From assembly GCF_002280785.1 (NCBI RefSeq), contig NZ_NCEQ01000007.1:310001-374000 (forward strand): DNA of 64,000 nucleotides, written 5' to 3'. Source of the DNA: Brevundimonas subvibrioides (lineage in GTDB: Bacteria > Pseudomonadota > Alphaproteobacteria > Caulobacterales > Caulobacteraceae). Position 1 is the stretch's first letter. Every line of letters begins with the position of its first letter. The notes beneath the pieces were generated by a model, which saw nothing but the letters and a program-made list of their open reading frames with translations, did not search any database and was not told where the DNA came from. This document shows, in pieces, positions 47,180 through 57,119 of the stretch. Position numbers and translations under genes: made by a program.

Positions 47180-47659
47180 TTAGTCCGGACGCCGTTGCCC
47201 CGGGACGTCCTCGTCGGTGCGGGGCAGCTGGCCGCGGCCGACGTTGCCGAGCAGCTGTTCCAGGATCGTCAGCTGGCGACCGCGGGTCGGCGTCTCACGG
47301 CGCTCCATGGCGATCTGCTGGCCGTCTTCGAGGTTGAGGTTGCGGATCTCGGCGACCTTGTCGTCAGCCTCGTTGAAGGTGATGGCGGTGACGTTTCGCT
47401 GGGACACCTGGGGGCGGTTGTAGGTGTACCGCTCCGTCGTCTGGGAGATGTAATACCAGATGTTGTCCTCGAAGGTCGAAACCGCCGAGGGCGAGCCGAG
47501 CTGGGCCAGGACGGTCGACTTGGTGTCGGTCCCGATGACGATGTCCTTGGGATTGACGTCGATGACCTGGAAGCCGTGGTTGCCCACGACGGGGGCGCAG
47601 GCGACCGCAAGCGGCGCGAGCGCGACCAGAATGGCGAGACGAACGACGACTTTATTCAT
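47180..47659 (-). CDS. bamE: Outer membrane assembly lipoprotein BamE (SmpA/OmlA)
   Basis: 159 aa lipoprotein: signal with lipobox LAVAC. The SmpA/OmlA domain is seen in IVIGTDTKSTVLAQLGSPSAV, NIWYYISQTTERYTYNRPQV and VTAITFNEADDKVAEIRN. It is a non-essential subunit of the BAM complex that inserts beta-barrel proteins. It is divergent from the cytochrome bc1 chaperone gene. Confidence 0.93.
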   Translation of the reverse strand: MNKVVVRLAILVALAPLAVACAPVVGNHGFQVIDVNPKDIVIGTDTKSTVLAQLGSPSAVSTFEDNIWYYISQTTERYTYNRPQVSQRNVTAITFNEADDKVAEIRNLNLEDGQQIAMERRETPTRGRQLTILEQLLGNVGRGQLPRTDEDVPGQRRPD

Positions 47660-47750
47660 GGAGACGAGCGCCTGGGACGAAACAAGGTCTTTGACCTAAC
47701 CGGACCTGACGCCTAGTTCAACGGCGCGGCGGAAAAGGGGCCATATACCG

Positions 47751-48290
47751 ATGCTGAAGAACCTGTTCCGAACCCGATCCGCCGAGCGCATGGGCCTGCC
47801 GTTATACACGGCGGCCGTGGAGCAGGCCCGCGATCCGGGATTCTACACCACCCTGGGCGTCACCGACGAGATCGACTCCCGCTTCGAGCTCTACACCCTG
47901 CATGTGCTGCTGCTGATTCTGCGCCTGCGTGACGAGACGGGCGCAGAGGCTGAACGGGGCGCCGAAGCGGCGCAGAACCTGTTCGACGTCTATGTCTCCG
48001 CGCTCGACAACGCGCTGCGCGAGCTGGGCGTGAACGATGTGACCATGGCCAAGAAGATGCGGCGCCTCGGCGAGGCCCTGTACGGCCGGATGACCGCCTA
48101 CGAGACGGCGCTGCGGGCCGGCGACGCGCCTGAGCTGTCCGGCGGTCTGGCGCGCAACGTCTATGCGACCGAAGAGGCCGACCGGGCGACCGGACTGGCG
48201 GCCTATGCCCTGGCGGCGCGTGGGGGGCTGGCGCAACAATCGATCGACACGGTGTTGGCCGCGCCCGTCTGGCCGGAGATCAAGGCATGA
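47751..48290 (+). CDS. Ubiquinol-cytochrome c chaperone (CBP3 family)
   Basis: 179 aa. Matches the Ubiq_cyt_C_chap family: ERMGLPLYTAAVEQARDPGFYTTLGVTDEIDSRFELYTLHVLLLILRL split over the domain, then LFDVYVSALDNALRELGVNDVTMAKKMRRLGEALYGR. It helps assemble cytochrome b of complex III. The stop overlaps the following DUF177 gene (ATGA, 48287-48290). Frequently found beside bamE and yceD in alphaproteobacteria. Confidence 0.9.
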   Translation: MLKNLFRTRSAERMGLPLYTAAVEQARDPGFYTTLGVTDEIDSRFELYTLHVLLLILRLRDETGAEAERGAEAAQNLFDVYVSALDNALRELGVNDVTMAKKMRRLGEALYGRMTAYETALRAGDAPELSGGLARNVYATEEADRATGLAAYALAARGGLAQQSIDTVLAAPVWPEIKA

Positions 48291-48811
48291 GCCCGGAGCA
48301 TCGACTGCCCTTCAGCGAGGTGGTGCGGGTCAACGAGATCGGCGCCGGGCTGGAACGCCATCTGGTCCCGGATGAGGCGGCGCGGAAGCGCATCATCAAG
48401 GCGCTGGATCTGGCGTCCCTGTCCGCGTTCGAGGCCGATCTGAAGATCACCCCCGGCCATGTCGGCTGGATCCTGACGGGCCGGGTCACGGCGACGCTGG
48501 AGCAGGTCTGCGGCATCACGCTGGACCCGCTGCCGGTTCAGGTCGATGAGCGATTCTCCGTCGATCTGGTCGAGGCGGCCGAGCCGGAGCCGGACGAGAT
48601 CGAGGTGACGATGGACGACGACGCGCCCGATGTGATCGAGGACAGCCGAATCGACCTCGGCCAGTACGCCGTCGAGCAACTGGCCCTGACGCTGGACCCG
48701 TTCCCGCGCAAGCCGGGCGCCGAGTTCGTCCAGCCGGAAGAGCCCGCCGAGATCTCGCCCTTCGCGGTCCTCAAGGCGTTCAAGGCCAGGGACGACGACG
48801 GAAAATCTTGA
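48287..48811 (+). CDS. YceD family protein (DUF177)
   Basis: 174 aa. DUF177 pattern: PFSEVVRVNEIG at the N-terminus, GRVTATLEQVCGITLDPLPVQVDERF with a single Cys, a strongly acidic middle, and IDLGQYAVEQLALTLDPFPRKPGAEF. YceD/YceD-like proteins act in 23S rRNA and ribosome biogenesis. In many bacteria rpmF (L32) lies between yceD and plsX; here no rpmF frame exists in the 96-nt gap. Confidence 0.9.
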   Translation: MSPEHRLPFSEVVRVNEIGAGLERHLVPDEAARKRIIKALDLASLSAFEADLKITPGHVGWILTGRVTATLEQVCGITLDPLPVQVDERFSVDLVEAAEPEPDEIEVTMDDDAPDVIEDSRIDLGQYAVEQLALTLDPFPRKPGAEFVQPEEPAEISPFAVLKAFKARDDDGKS

Positions 48812-48907
48812 CGTAACGTCCGCGCCGTTTGCATCCGCACCGCGCGGCGGTATCCTTGAGACCAGCAGAAAGCGTCGCCACGTCGACGCACCGGAGTTTC
48901 CGACCCC

Positions 48908-49980
<1,073 letters not shown>

Positions 49981-49984
<4 letters not shown>

Positions 49985-50958
49985 GCGTCATCCGCAGCGC
50001 CGTCACCGGCGTCGGTTCCTTCCTGCCGGAAAAGGTCGTCACCAACGCCGATCTGTCGAAGTTCGTCGACACCTCGGACGAATGGATCCTCGAGCGCACC
50101 GGCATCCGGCAACGCCATCAGGCCCGTGACGATCAGCCGACCAGCGACCTGGCGGCCGAAGCGGCGAGGCGGGCGCTCGCCGACGCAGGCAGGACCGCCG
50201 CCGACGTGGACATGATCATCGTCGCCACCACGACGCCGGACATGACCTTCCCGGCGACCGCCTCGATCGTTCAGAGGAAGATCGGCGCGCCCGTGTGCAT
50301 CGCCTTCGACGTCCAGGCCGTCTGTTCGGGCTTCGTCTATGCCCTGAGCGTGGCCGACGGCTTCGTCGCGCGCGGCCTGGCCAAATGCGCCCTGGTCATC
50401 GGCGCCGAGGAGATGACCCGGCTGATGGACTGGACCGACCGGACGACCTGCGTCCTGTTCGGCGACGGGGCCGGGGCTGTGGTGGTCGAGCCGCGCGAGG
50501 GGCAGGGGACCAGCGCCGATCAGGGTCTGCTCGGCTTCGCCCTGCGCTCGGACGGGACCAAGACCGATCTGCTCTATGTCGACGGGGGGCCGTCCAGCAC
50601 AGGAACGGTCGGTCATCTGCGGATGGCGGGCAACCAGGTGTTCCGTCACGCCGTGGTGAACATCGCCGAGGCCATCACCGCCGCCTGCGCCGCCTCCAAT
50701 ATCACCGTGGCCGAGGTCGACTGGTTCGTGCCGCACCAGGCCAACCAGAGAATCATCAAGGGGGTGGGCGACCGGCTCGGCCTGGATGAGCACAAGGTGA
50801 TCTCCACGGTCGCCATGCACGCCAACACCTCGGCTGCCTCCATCCCGCTGGCGCTCGACGCGGCGATCCAGGATGGGCGCATCAAGAAGGGCGATCTGGT
50901 TCTGCTGGAGGCCATGGGCGGGGGGCTGACCTGGGGCGCCTGCGCCTTCCGGCTGTAA
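49981..50958 (+). CDS. fabH: Beta-ketoacyl-ACP synthase III
   Basis: 325 aa from GTG 49981. Catalytic Cys in QAVCSGFVYAL, His in WFVPHQANQRII and Asn in AMHANTSAASIPLAL. It starts fatty-acid elongation by condensing acetyl-CoA with malonyl-ACP. Coupled to plsX, the usual lipid operon. Confidence 0.97.
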
Positions 50959-51041
50959 CTTCGGGCTACAATCGCCCGGTGTCCTTTGACTTCACCCGTT
51001 TTTCGCCTTCTATGGTACGTCGGGATCAAAGGGGACGAACC

Positions 51042-51344
51042 TTGGGCGAACTACAAACCTTGACCCGCGCGGACCTGTGCGACGCGGTTCACGAAGAGGT
51101 CGGCCTGTCGCGGCAGGAATGTTCCAGCATGGTCGAGCGAACGCTCGAGCTCATCGTCGAGAGTCTGGAACAGGGCGAGACGGTGAAATTGTCCGGTTTC
51201 GGCGTTTTCCAGGTGCGCGAGAAGCGCGCGCGCATGGGGCGCAATCCCAAGACGGGCGAGCCGGCGGCGATCAATCCGCGCCGTGTCATCAGCTTCCGCG
51301 CCTCTCAGATCATGAAGTCCCGCGTCCACGGCGCCGGCGCCTGA
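51042..51344 (+). CDS. ihfA: Integration host factor alpha subunit
   Basis: 100 aa from TTG 51042, preceded by AAAGGGGA with a 6-nt gap; this gives the standard IhfA length. ATG 51012 would add 10 residues. Conserved: [48 protein letters not shown] and [16 protein letters not shown]. It bends DNA as a heterodimer with IhfB. A TTGACT/TATGGT pair (50986-51016, 19-nt gap) is a possible promoter. Its stop overlaps the MerR start (TGATG). Confidence 0.95.
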   Translation: MGELQTLTRADLCDAVHEEVGLSRQECSSMVERTLELIVESLEQGETVKLSGFGVFQVREKRARMGRNPKTGEPAAINPRRVISFRASQIMKSRVHGAGA

Positions 51345-51772
51345 TGGCCAAGAGCCCCAACGCCTTCCGAACGATTTCGGAGGCCGCGGAGGCGGTGGGC
51401 GCGCCGCAGCACGTCCTGCGGTTCTGGGAGACCAAATTCCCGTTCGTGATGCCGGTGAAACGCGCAGGCGGGCGGCGATTTTATCGCCCTCATGACATCG
51501 TGGTGCTGAAGGCGATCCGTCGGCTGCTGCACGACGAGGGCCTGACCATCAAGGGCGTACAGCGTCTGCACAAGGAACAGGGTCTGACCCGCCTGGCCGC
51601 CTATGGCGATGCGGATGCGGCCTTCAGCATGGATGCCCAGCCGGGAGCGTCGCCTGCGCCGTCAACCGAACCGGTGTCCTCGACCTCGGGGCGGTCCGAG
51701 CGTGAGTTGCGAGGGATTCTGGCTGATCTGGAGAGCGCCCGCGCCCGGATGGACGCCGTTCTGGCCGGTTGA
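51344..51772 (+). CDS. MerR family transcriptional regulator
   Basis: 142 aa. The winged-helix DNA-binding part is clear: [25 protein letters not shown], then [39 protein letters not shown]. The rest is a low-complexity linker and a C-terminal helix ([20 protein letters not shown]). No effector-binding domain or Cys cluster. It matches the regulator commonly found after ihfA in Caulobacterales and Rhizobiales; its targets are unknown. Confidence 0.9.
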   Translation: MAKSPNAFRTISEAAEAVGAPQHVLRFWETKFPFVMPVKRAGGRRFYRPHDIVVLKAIRRLLHDEGLTIKGVQRLHKEQGLTRLAAYGDADAAFSMDAQPGASPAPSTEPVSSTSGRSERELRGILADLESARARMDAVLAG

Positions 51773-51827
51773 ACACGCCCATCGAAGGCCTGACGCGTTT
51801 TCTCGTTTGCGGCGACGCCAACCCCCC

Positions 51828-51835
51828 GCTATAGG
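51828..51835 (+). promoter_or_regulatory. Candidate -10 of tRNA-Pro(GGG)
   Basis: GCTATAGG fits GCTANAWC at 6 of 8 positions and lies 10 nt before the tRNA 5' end. A weak GCGACGC -35 is 9 nt upstream. Confidence 0.4.
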
Positions 51836-51845
51836 ACCGGCCTCT

Positions 51846-51922
<77 letters not shown>

Positions 51923-51953
51923 TCTTCCTTTCCAGGAAAATGAGTCGGCTAAG

Positions 51954-51981
51954 AGGGGCCGCTTTCGAGCGGCCCCTTTTT
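51954..51981 (+). terminator. Rho-independent terminator after tRNA-Pro(GGG)
   Basis: Perfect 10-bp stem AGGGGCCGCT / AGCGGCCCCT, loop TTCG, followed by TTTTT. Confidence 0.9.
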
Positions 51982-52047
51982 GCATCTTTGAGGCGCTATC
52001 GCTCGCCGCGCGGCGGCTCCCTGCTTGAGCGGGTTTGGGTCGCGCTT

Positions 52048-52260
52048 CTACCGCTTCTTCAGGAACGGCTTGCCCTCGGCCCAGGACATCAGCGGCAGCA
52101 ACGGCACGCCCCACAGCGTTCCGGCCAGACCGTAGAAGAGCAGGGTCGCGACCGGATGATCCGGCACATGGGCGCCGATGGCGATGACCCCCCACACATA
52201 GAGGACGAGGAAGGCGACGATGCCGACAGAGGCGATCGCCCGACGTGCGCGCAGCCCCAT
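52048..52260 (-). CDS. DUF2842 membrane protein
   Basis: 70 aa. Two membrane segments ([19 protein letters not shown] and [21 protein letters not shown]) with a basic N-terminus and the ending [13 protein letters not shown], typical of the small alphaproteobacterial DUF2842 family. Function unknown. The ATG overlaps the stop of the upstream small membrane gene (ATGA at 52260). Confidence 0.85.
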   Translation of the reverse strand: MGLRARRAIASVGIVAFLVLYVWGVIAIGAHVPDHPVATLLFYGLAGTLWGVPLLPLMSWAEGKPFLKKR

Positions 52261-52523
52261 CAGCGGGTGTTCCGGAACAGATAGTAGGTAACGAGACCCA
52301 GGACCGTGCCTGCGCCCGACCACAGGACCCAGCCGAACTCGTCCATCGTCGAGACCCCGAAGACGCGCACCGCCAGGAACCAGCCGCAGGCCGCGCCGGT
52401 CAGGGCCACCAGCGAGGCGCCGAACAGCCCCCGCCGCCCTGTCAGCAGATCGGCGATCCAGCCGAGCACGAACGCCCCAACAACGGCGACGACGATATCG
52501 GCGTATTCCAGCAGTGATTCCAA
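52260..52523 (-). CDS. Small membrane protein, unknown function
   Basis: 87 aa from TTG 52523 ([20 protein letters not shown]), which has GGAG about 9 nt upstream; ATG 52550 in frame would add nine residues. Three membrane segments including [22 protein letters not shown] and [19 protein letters not shown]. The glycine-rich GRRGLFGA loop recalls the transglycosylase-associated (GlsB/YeaQ) small membrane proteins. It is co-translated with the DUF2842 gene. Confidence 0.7.
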   Translation of the reverse strand: MESLLEYADIVVAVVGAFVLGWIADLLTGRRGLFGASLVALTGAACGWFLAVRVFGVSTMDEFGWVLWSGAGTVLGLVTYYLFRNTR

Positions 52524-52658
52524 AACGGGGGGCTCCAGGCAGGTCGGCATGCGACCCTGCGTCATGACTTCGGACTTTGATCTCGCCACGATCCGGGGGC
52601 ATACCGCCCCGGTCGCCGCGATTGGCGACACTGTATCCGTTGGAGCGTCAGGCGTCGA

Positions 52659-53750
52659 ATGAGCCGTTTCAGAAGTCGGGACCAATCGAGAGCCGTCGCC
52701 ATCTGGCTGTTCGTCTGCGCCGCCATGGTGTTCGCCATGGTGGTCATCGGGGGGATCACCCGACTGACGGGTTCAGGGCTGTCGATCACCGAGTGGAAGC
52801 CGATCATGGGCGCCCTGCCGCCGATGTCCGCCGCCGACTGGACCGAGGCCTTCGAGAAATACAAGGCGATCCCGCAGTACGCCCAGATCAACGCCGGCAT
52901 GTCGCTGGGGGAGTTCCAGGGCATCTTCTGGTGGGAGTGGTTCCACCGGCTCGTCGGGCGGCTGGTCGGCGTGGTGTTCGCCGTGCCGTTCTTCGCCTTC
53001 CTGTCGTTCCGTCTGCTGTCCGGGCGGGGCTTCCTCGGCCGGATGGCCATGCCGACGCGGTTGATCTGGCGCTGCGCCCTGCTGTTGTCCCTCGGCGGGC
53101 TTCAGGGCCTGATCGGCTGGTGGATGGTGTCTTCGGGTCTGTCGGAACGGGTCGATGTCGCCCCCGAGCGGCTGGCGACCCACCTGGGGCTGGCCCTGGT
53201 CATTTTCGCCGGCCTGATCTGGACGGGGCTGGAGGCCTGGTCGGGCGAGGAACATTCGCGTTCGCCCGCAGGCTGGAGCCGGGGCGCCGCCATCCTGCTG
53301 GGCGCGATCTTCATTCAATGCCTGCTGGGCGGTCTCGTCGCCGGGGCCAAGGCCGGCTTCATCTACACCGACTGGCCGCTGATGAACGGCGATGTCCTGG
53401 CCCCCGTCGACTGGGGTCTCGGCGGTCTGGCCTTCCTGCATGACCAGGCCCTGGTCCAGTTCAATCACCGGGTCTTCGCCTATGGCCTGCTGATCGGCGG
53501 CACCATCTACGCCGTCCAGGCCTGGCGCTGGCGGCTGGCCGAGGGGCTGGGTCTGGCCGCCTTCGTGGTGGCCGCAGCCCTGTGGCTTCAGGCGGCGCTG
53601 GGGATCGTGACCCTGATCCACGCCGTGCCGCTATGGCTGGGCGGTCTGCATCAGGCGGGGGCGGCGGTCGTCCTGGCCCTGGCGACGGCCAATCTCTGGC
53701 TGGTTCGACGCTCGCAACCCCGGCTTTTCATGTCCGGACCCCGCCTCTAG
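52659..53750 (+). CDS. ctaA: Heme A synthase (CtaA/COX15)
   Basis: 363 aa, eight membrane segments. Signature [25 protein letters not shown] near the N-terminus (in two parts), heme ligand His in [34 protein letters not shown] and [10 protein letters not shown]. It oxidises heme O to heme A for cytochrome oxidase. It is divergent from the two small membrane genes; with hemA, hemB and the bc1 chaperone it adds to a respiratory theme. Confidence 0.96.
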   Translation: MSRFRSRDQSRAVAIWLFVCAAMVFAMVVIGGITRLTGSGLSITEWKPIMGALPPMSAADWTEAFEKYKAIPQYAQINAGMSLGEFQGIFWWEWFHRLVGRLVGVVFAVPFFAFLSFRLLSGRGFLGRMAMPTRLIWRCALLLSLGGLQGLIGWWMVSSGLSERVDVAPERLATHLGLALVIFAGLIWTGLEAWSGEEHSRSPAGWSRGAAILLGAIFIQCLLGGLVAGAKAGFIYTDWPLMNGDVLAPVDWGLGGLAFLHDQALVQFNHRVFAYGLLIGGTIYAVQAWRWRLAEGLGLAAFVVAAALWLQAALGIVTLIHAVPLWLGGLHQAGAAVVLALATANLWLVRRSQPRLFMSGPRL

Positions 53751-53838
53751 GCCGTCAAATCGTGCGGTATTTTAATACCGTTACAGAAAAGGCGTTTCAG
53801 AACAGTGCTGTAGGGCGTGTTGCGCGTGCAAACCGGCA

Positions 53839-53867
53839 TTGACGCCTGGGGATGTTTCCCCTACTAG
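53839..53867 (+). promoter_or_regulatory. Candidate housekeeping promoter of rplM-rpsI
   Basis: TTGACGC (53839-53845) is a perfect match to the Caulobacter -35 TTGACGS; after 14 nt, CCTACTAG (53860-53867) is a partial -10. The rplM ATG is 67 nt downstream. Confidence 0.55.
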
Positions 53868-53934
53868 CGCGCCTTCGCTCGCTTCGGCCCGTCCGGAGCG
53901 ACCCCGTTTCGCCTCCTATTTCAGGAACCACCTC

Positions 53935-54411
53935 ATGCTGAAGAGCACCACGGCTGCGTTGAAGCCGTCCGAGGTCACGAGAAAGTGGATTCACATCGAC
54001 GCTGAAGGCGTCGTCGTGGGCCGTCTCGCGACCTTCATCGCCATGCGCCTGCGCGGCAAGCACCTGCCGACCTACACCCCCCACGTCGACTCGGGCGACT
54101 ATGTCGTCGTGACCAACGTCGACAAGGTCGTGTTCACCGGCAAGAAGCTGACCGACAAGATCTACTATCGCCACACCGGTCACCCGGGCGGCGTCAAGTC
54201 GACGACCCCGCAGAAGGTCCTGAACGGCCGCTTCCCCGAGCGCGTGCTCGAGAAGGCCGTCGAGCGGATGATGCCCAAGGAAAGCCCGCTGGCGCGTGGT
54301 CAAATGACCCACCTGCGTCTGTTCGCCGGCTCGGCCCACGAGCACGACGCCCAGCAGCCCGAGACCATCGACTTCGCCGGCCGTTCGGCCAAGAACACCC
54401 GGAGCATCTGA
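53935..54411 (+). CDS. rplM: 50S ribosomal protein L13
   Basis: 158 aa from ATG 53935 with AGGA 8 nt upstream. Conserved: [26 protein letters not shown] in two parts, [31 protein letters not shown] and [21 protein letters not shown]. Assembles early into the large subunit. Followed 2 nt later by rpsI, the universal pairing. Confidence 0.98.
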   Translation: MLKSTTAALKPSEVTRKWIHIDAEGVVVGRLATFIAMRLRGKHLPTYTPHVDSGDYVVVTNVDKVVFTGKKLTDKIYYRHTGHPGGVKSTTPQKVLNGRFPERVLEKAVERMMPKESPLARGQMTHLRLFAGSAHEHDAQQPETIDFAGRSAKNTRSI

Positions 54412-54413
54412 GC

Positions 54414-54914
54414 ATGACCGACGTCACTGAAGACACGGCCACCGGCTTCGACGCCCTCAAGGGTCTCGCAACCTCGGACAACGGCTACGACAACTCGGCT
54501 CCGGTCTATGTCCGCAAGGTCGACGCCCAGGGTCGCGCCTATTCGACCGGCAAGCGCAAGAACGCCATCGCCCGCGTCTGGGTCATGCCCGGCAGCGGCA
54601 AGTTCACCATCAACGGCAAGGATCAGCTGCAGTATTTCGCCCGCGAAATCCTGCGCATGATGATCGCCCAGCCTCTGGTCGTCTGCGGTCGCGAGACCGA
54701 GTTCGACGTCGTCTGCACGGTCGAGGGTTCGGGCCTGTCCGGCCAGGCCGGCGCCATCCGCCACGGCCTGTCGCACGCCCTGACTCACTACGAGCCGGCC
54801 CTGCGCCCGGTCCTGAAGCCGCACGGCTTCCTGACCCGCGACAGCCGCGTCGTCGAGCGCAAGAAGTACGGCCGCGCCAAGGCCCGTCGTTCGTTCCAGT
54901 TCTCGAAGCGCTAA
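54414..54914 (+). CDS. rpsI: 30S ribosomal protein S9
   Basis: 166 aa. An N-terminal extension of about 40 residues precedes the S9 domain ([20 protein letters not shown]). The protein ends [17 protein letters not shown]; the basic C-terminal tail contacts P-site tRNA. A strong terminator follows. Confidence 0.98.
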   Translation: MTDVTEDTATGFDALKGLATSDNGYDNSAPVYVRKVDAQGRAYSTGKRKNAIARVWVMPGSGKFTINGKDQLQYFAREILRMMIAQPLVVCGRETEFDVVCTVEGSGLSGQAGAIRHGLSHALTHYEPALRPVLKPHGFLTRDSRVVERKKYGRAKARRSFQFSKR

Positions 54915-54943
54915 ATACGGTCCCGATTTCGGGATACGAGAGG

Positions 54944-54977
54944 GCGCTCCGGGGAAACCCGGGGCGCCTTTTTTTCT
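54944..54977 (+). terminator. Rho-independent terminator of rplM-rpsI
   Basis: 11-bp stem (54944-54954 with 54959-54969, one T-G pair), loop GAAA, followed by a seven-T run. Confidence 0.92.
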
Positions 54978-54978
54978 T

Positions 54979-55121
54979 CCTTCTCCCGGTGGGAGAAGGT
55001 GGCCGCGAAGCGGACGGATGAGGGTTGGTCCTCAACGGGAGTCACCCGACCCTCACCCTTTCGCGCAAGACCGATCGCTGCGCTCTCGGGCGCTCAAGCC
55101 CTCTCCCACCGGGAGAGGGAG
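54979..55121. repeat. Intergenic mosaic repeat, copy 2
   Basis: Same order as 28921-29062: CCTTCTCCCGGTGGGAGAAGG, GATGAGGGTTGG, ACCCTCACCCTTTCGCGCAAG, CGCTCAAGCCCTCTCCC and a final hairpin CCCTCTCCCACCGGGAGAGG. The right arm runs into GGGAGGAGGCAGG, so the repeat edge forms part of the argC ribosome binding region. Confidence 0.75.
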
Positions 55122-55129
55122 GAGGCAGG

Positions 55130-56068
55130 ATGACCCACACCCTCTTCATCGACGGCGAGGCCGGGACCACGGGGCTGGAGATCCGCCAGCGGCTGGAAGG
55201 CCGTGCGGACCTGGAGTTCATCTCCCTGACCGGTGATCGTCGCAAGGACCCGGCCGCGCGCGCCGAGGCGCTGAACGCCGCCGACGCCGTGATCCTGTGC
55301 CTGCCCGACGAGGCGGCCAGGGAAGCCGTCGCCATGATCCGGAACACGACGACGCGGGTCATCGACGCCTCGACCGCCTTCCGCACCGCCACCGGCTGGA
55401 CCTATGGCTTCGCCGAGATGGACGCCGTCCAGCGCGGCCAGATCATCGGGTCGCGCCGGGTGTCGAACCCCGGCTGCTATCCGACGGGCTTCATCGGCCT
55501 CGTGCGACCGCTGGTGAAGGCCGGCCTGATCCCCGCCGACTGGCCGGTGACGGTCAATGCCGTGTCCGGCTACTCCGGCGGTGGAAAATCAATGATTGCC
55601 GAGTTTGAACAGGGCGGCACGACCCACGCCTTCCGCGCCTATGGCCTGTCGCTGCAGCACAAACATGTGCCGGAGATGACCAAACATTCGGGCCTGAAGC
55701 ACGATGTCCTGTTCGCCCCGGCCGTCGGCGCCTATCGCCAGGGCATGCTGGTCGAGGTGCCGCTGCAGCTCGCGGCCCTGCCGGAGACGCCGTCGATCGA
55801 CCGTCTGCACGGCGCCCTGGTCGAGGCCTATGACGGCTGCCGCTTCGTCGAGGTCGCCGGGCTGGATGCTGCCGAGGCGATGACCGGCCTGGATCCCGAG
55901 GGACTGAACGGCACCAACAGCATGCGTCTGCATGTCTTCGGCCATCGCGACGGCGCCCAGGCGCGGCTGGTCGCCCTGCTGGACAATCTCGGCAAGGGCG
56001 CATCCGGCGCGGCGGTGCAGAACCTCAACCTGATGCTGGGTCTGGACGAGGCGACGGGGCTCATTTGA
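55130..56068 (+). CDS. argC: N-acetyl-gamma-glutamyl-phosphate reductase (type 2)
   Basis: 312 aa from ATG 55130, with GGAGGAGG 6 nt upstream. NADP motif IDGEAGTTGLEIRQRL, catalytic Cys in SNPGCYPTGFI, SGYSGGGKSMI and KHVPEMTKHSGL, all of the shorter ArgC form. Third step of arginine synthesis. The rpsI-argC neighbourhood is usual in Caulobacterales. Confidence 0.96.
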   Translation: MTHTLFIDGEAGTTGLEIRQRLEGRADLEFISLTGDRRKDPAARAEALNAADAVILCLPDEAAREAVAMIRNTTTRVIDASTAFRTATGWTYGFAEMDAVQRGQIIGSRRVSNPGCYPTGFIGLVRPLVKAGLIPADWPVTVNAVSGYSGGGKSMIAEFEQGGTTHAFRAYGLSLQHKHVPEMTKHSGLKHDVLFAPAVGAYRQGMLVEVPLQLAALPETPSIDRLHGALVEAYDGCRFVEVAGLDAAEAMTGLDPEGLNGTNSMRLHVFGHRDGAQARLVALLDNLGKGASGAAVQNLNLMLGLDEATGLI

Positions 56069-56073
56069 TCCGT

Positions 56074-56194
56074 GCATCCCCGCGAAGGCGGGGACCCGGG
56101 CTTTAGCCTCGCCACCGGCTTCGCGATTTTCCGATGGTTGGTTCAGCCAGTGTTCGCACTGTTCAAACCTGGGTCCCCGCCTTCGCGGGGATGC
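56074..56194. repeat. Long inverted repeat between argC and msrB
   Basis: Arms GCATCCCCGCGAAGGCGGGG... (56074-56100) and its complement (56168-56194) match over about 26 bp with one T-G pair. Each arm also has its own short palindrome (CCCCGC...GCGGGG). It may act as a bidirectional barrier or a REP-type element. Confidence 0.7.
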
Positions 56195-56254
56195 TCGGAG
56201 TTTACAGCGGTCGACGCTTGAAACCCTGGCCGTCTTGCCGACGTATAAGGGATC

Positions 56255-56758
56255 ATGACCCACGTTCTAACGACCTCACGCCGGACCCTCCTGCTGGGCG
56301 CCGCCGCGACCGCCCTGGCGTCCTGCACCTCGGGCGAGGCCGATGCCTCCGTGGCGCAGTACGCCAACTCGCCGTTCCGCCGCGTGACCGACGCCCAGTG
56401 GCGTGCGCGGTTGCCGGGCCTCAGCTACGACGTCCTGCGCCACGAGGCGACCGAACGGCCCTTCACCAGCCCGCTGAATGACGAGCATCGGGCGGGGACC
56501 TTCGTCTGCCGGGGCTGCGATCTGCCGTTGTTTGCGTCGCGGACCAAGTTTGACAGCGGCACCGGCTGGCCCAGCTTCTACGACTACATCCCCGGCTCGC
56601 TGGGCATGAAGCAGGATTTCGCCATCGGCATTCCCCGCACCGAATACCATTGCGCCCGTTGCCTGGGGCATCAGGGCCATGTGTTCGACGACGGCCCGCG
56701 TCCGACCGGCAAACGCTATTGCAACAACGGCGTGGCCCTGACCTTCAGGCCCGCCTGA
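56255..56758 (+). CDS. msrB: Exported peptide-methionine (R)-S-oxide reductase MsrB
   Basis: 167 aa. N-terminus TTSRRTLLLGAAATALASCTSG combines an RR (Tat) signal with a lipobox-like LASC, pointing to an envelope lipoprotein. MsrB domain: zinc CxxC pairs CRGC and CARC, SGTGWPSFYDYI, LGHQGHVFDDGPRPTGKRYC with the catalytic Cys, and NNGVALTFRP. It repairs methionine-R-sulfoxide in periplasmic proteins. It overlaps the convergent membrane gene by 14 nt. Confidence 0.93.
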   Translation: MTHVLTTSRRTLLLGAAATALASCTSGEADASVAQYANSPFRRVTDAQWRARLPGLSYDVLRHEATERPFTSPLNDEHRAGTFVCRGCDLPLFASRTKFDSGTGWPSFYDYIPGSLGMKQDFAIGIPRTEYHCARCLGHQGHVFDDGPRPTGKRYCNNGVALTFRPA

Positions 56759-57119
56759 CCTTCAGCGCCGACTCGATCGTCACCCCGGCCATGACCGAGC
56801 CGATGATGACCAGCAGGCCGTAGTCATGGCCGCTCCAGATCATCGGGATGGCGGCGAACAGCATGACCACGACCGGGAAACCCCCGGCCCAGGCGGCGGT
56901 CGCGGGCGTGTCGAGATTGATCATCGGCGGCGTCACCCGACCCATCCGCCGGGCCATGATGCCGTTGCCGATCACGAAGGCGACCACGCAGATCACGGCG
57001 ATGACCGGATATTTGACGGCCCCTCCCGGCGCGCCGAACAGGGCGCCGGTCGCGATCAGCAGGGTCAGGGCGATCAGGGTCGAGACGGCCAGCAGGGCGT
57101 TCGGTTCGAGACGCTTCAA
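56745..57119 (-). CDS. Hypothetical membrane protein
   Basis: 124 aa from TTG 57119, overlapping the phaC stop as TTGA. Four membrane segments: LLAVSTLIALTLLIATGALF, YPVIAVICVVAFVIGNGI, GGFPVVVMLFAAIPMIW and LLVIIGSVMAGVTI. No family recognised. Coupled to phaC, but nothing shows a role in polyhydroxyalkanoate formation. Confidence 0.7.
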   Translation of the reverse strand: MKRLEPNALLAVSTLIALTLLIATGALFGAPGGAVKYPVIAVICVVAFVIGNGIMARRMGRVTPPMINLDTPATAAWAGGFPVVVMLFAAIPMIWSGHDYGLLVIIGSVMAGVTIESALKVRRA

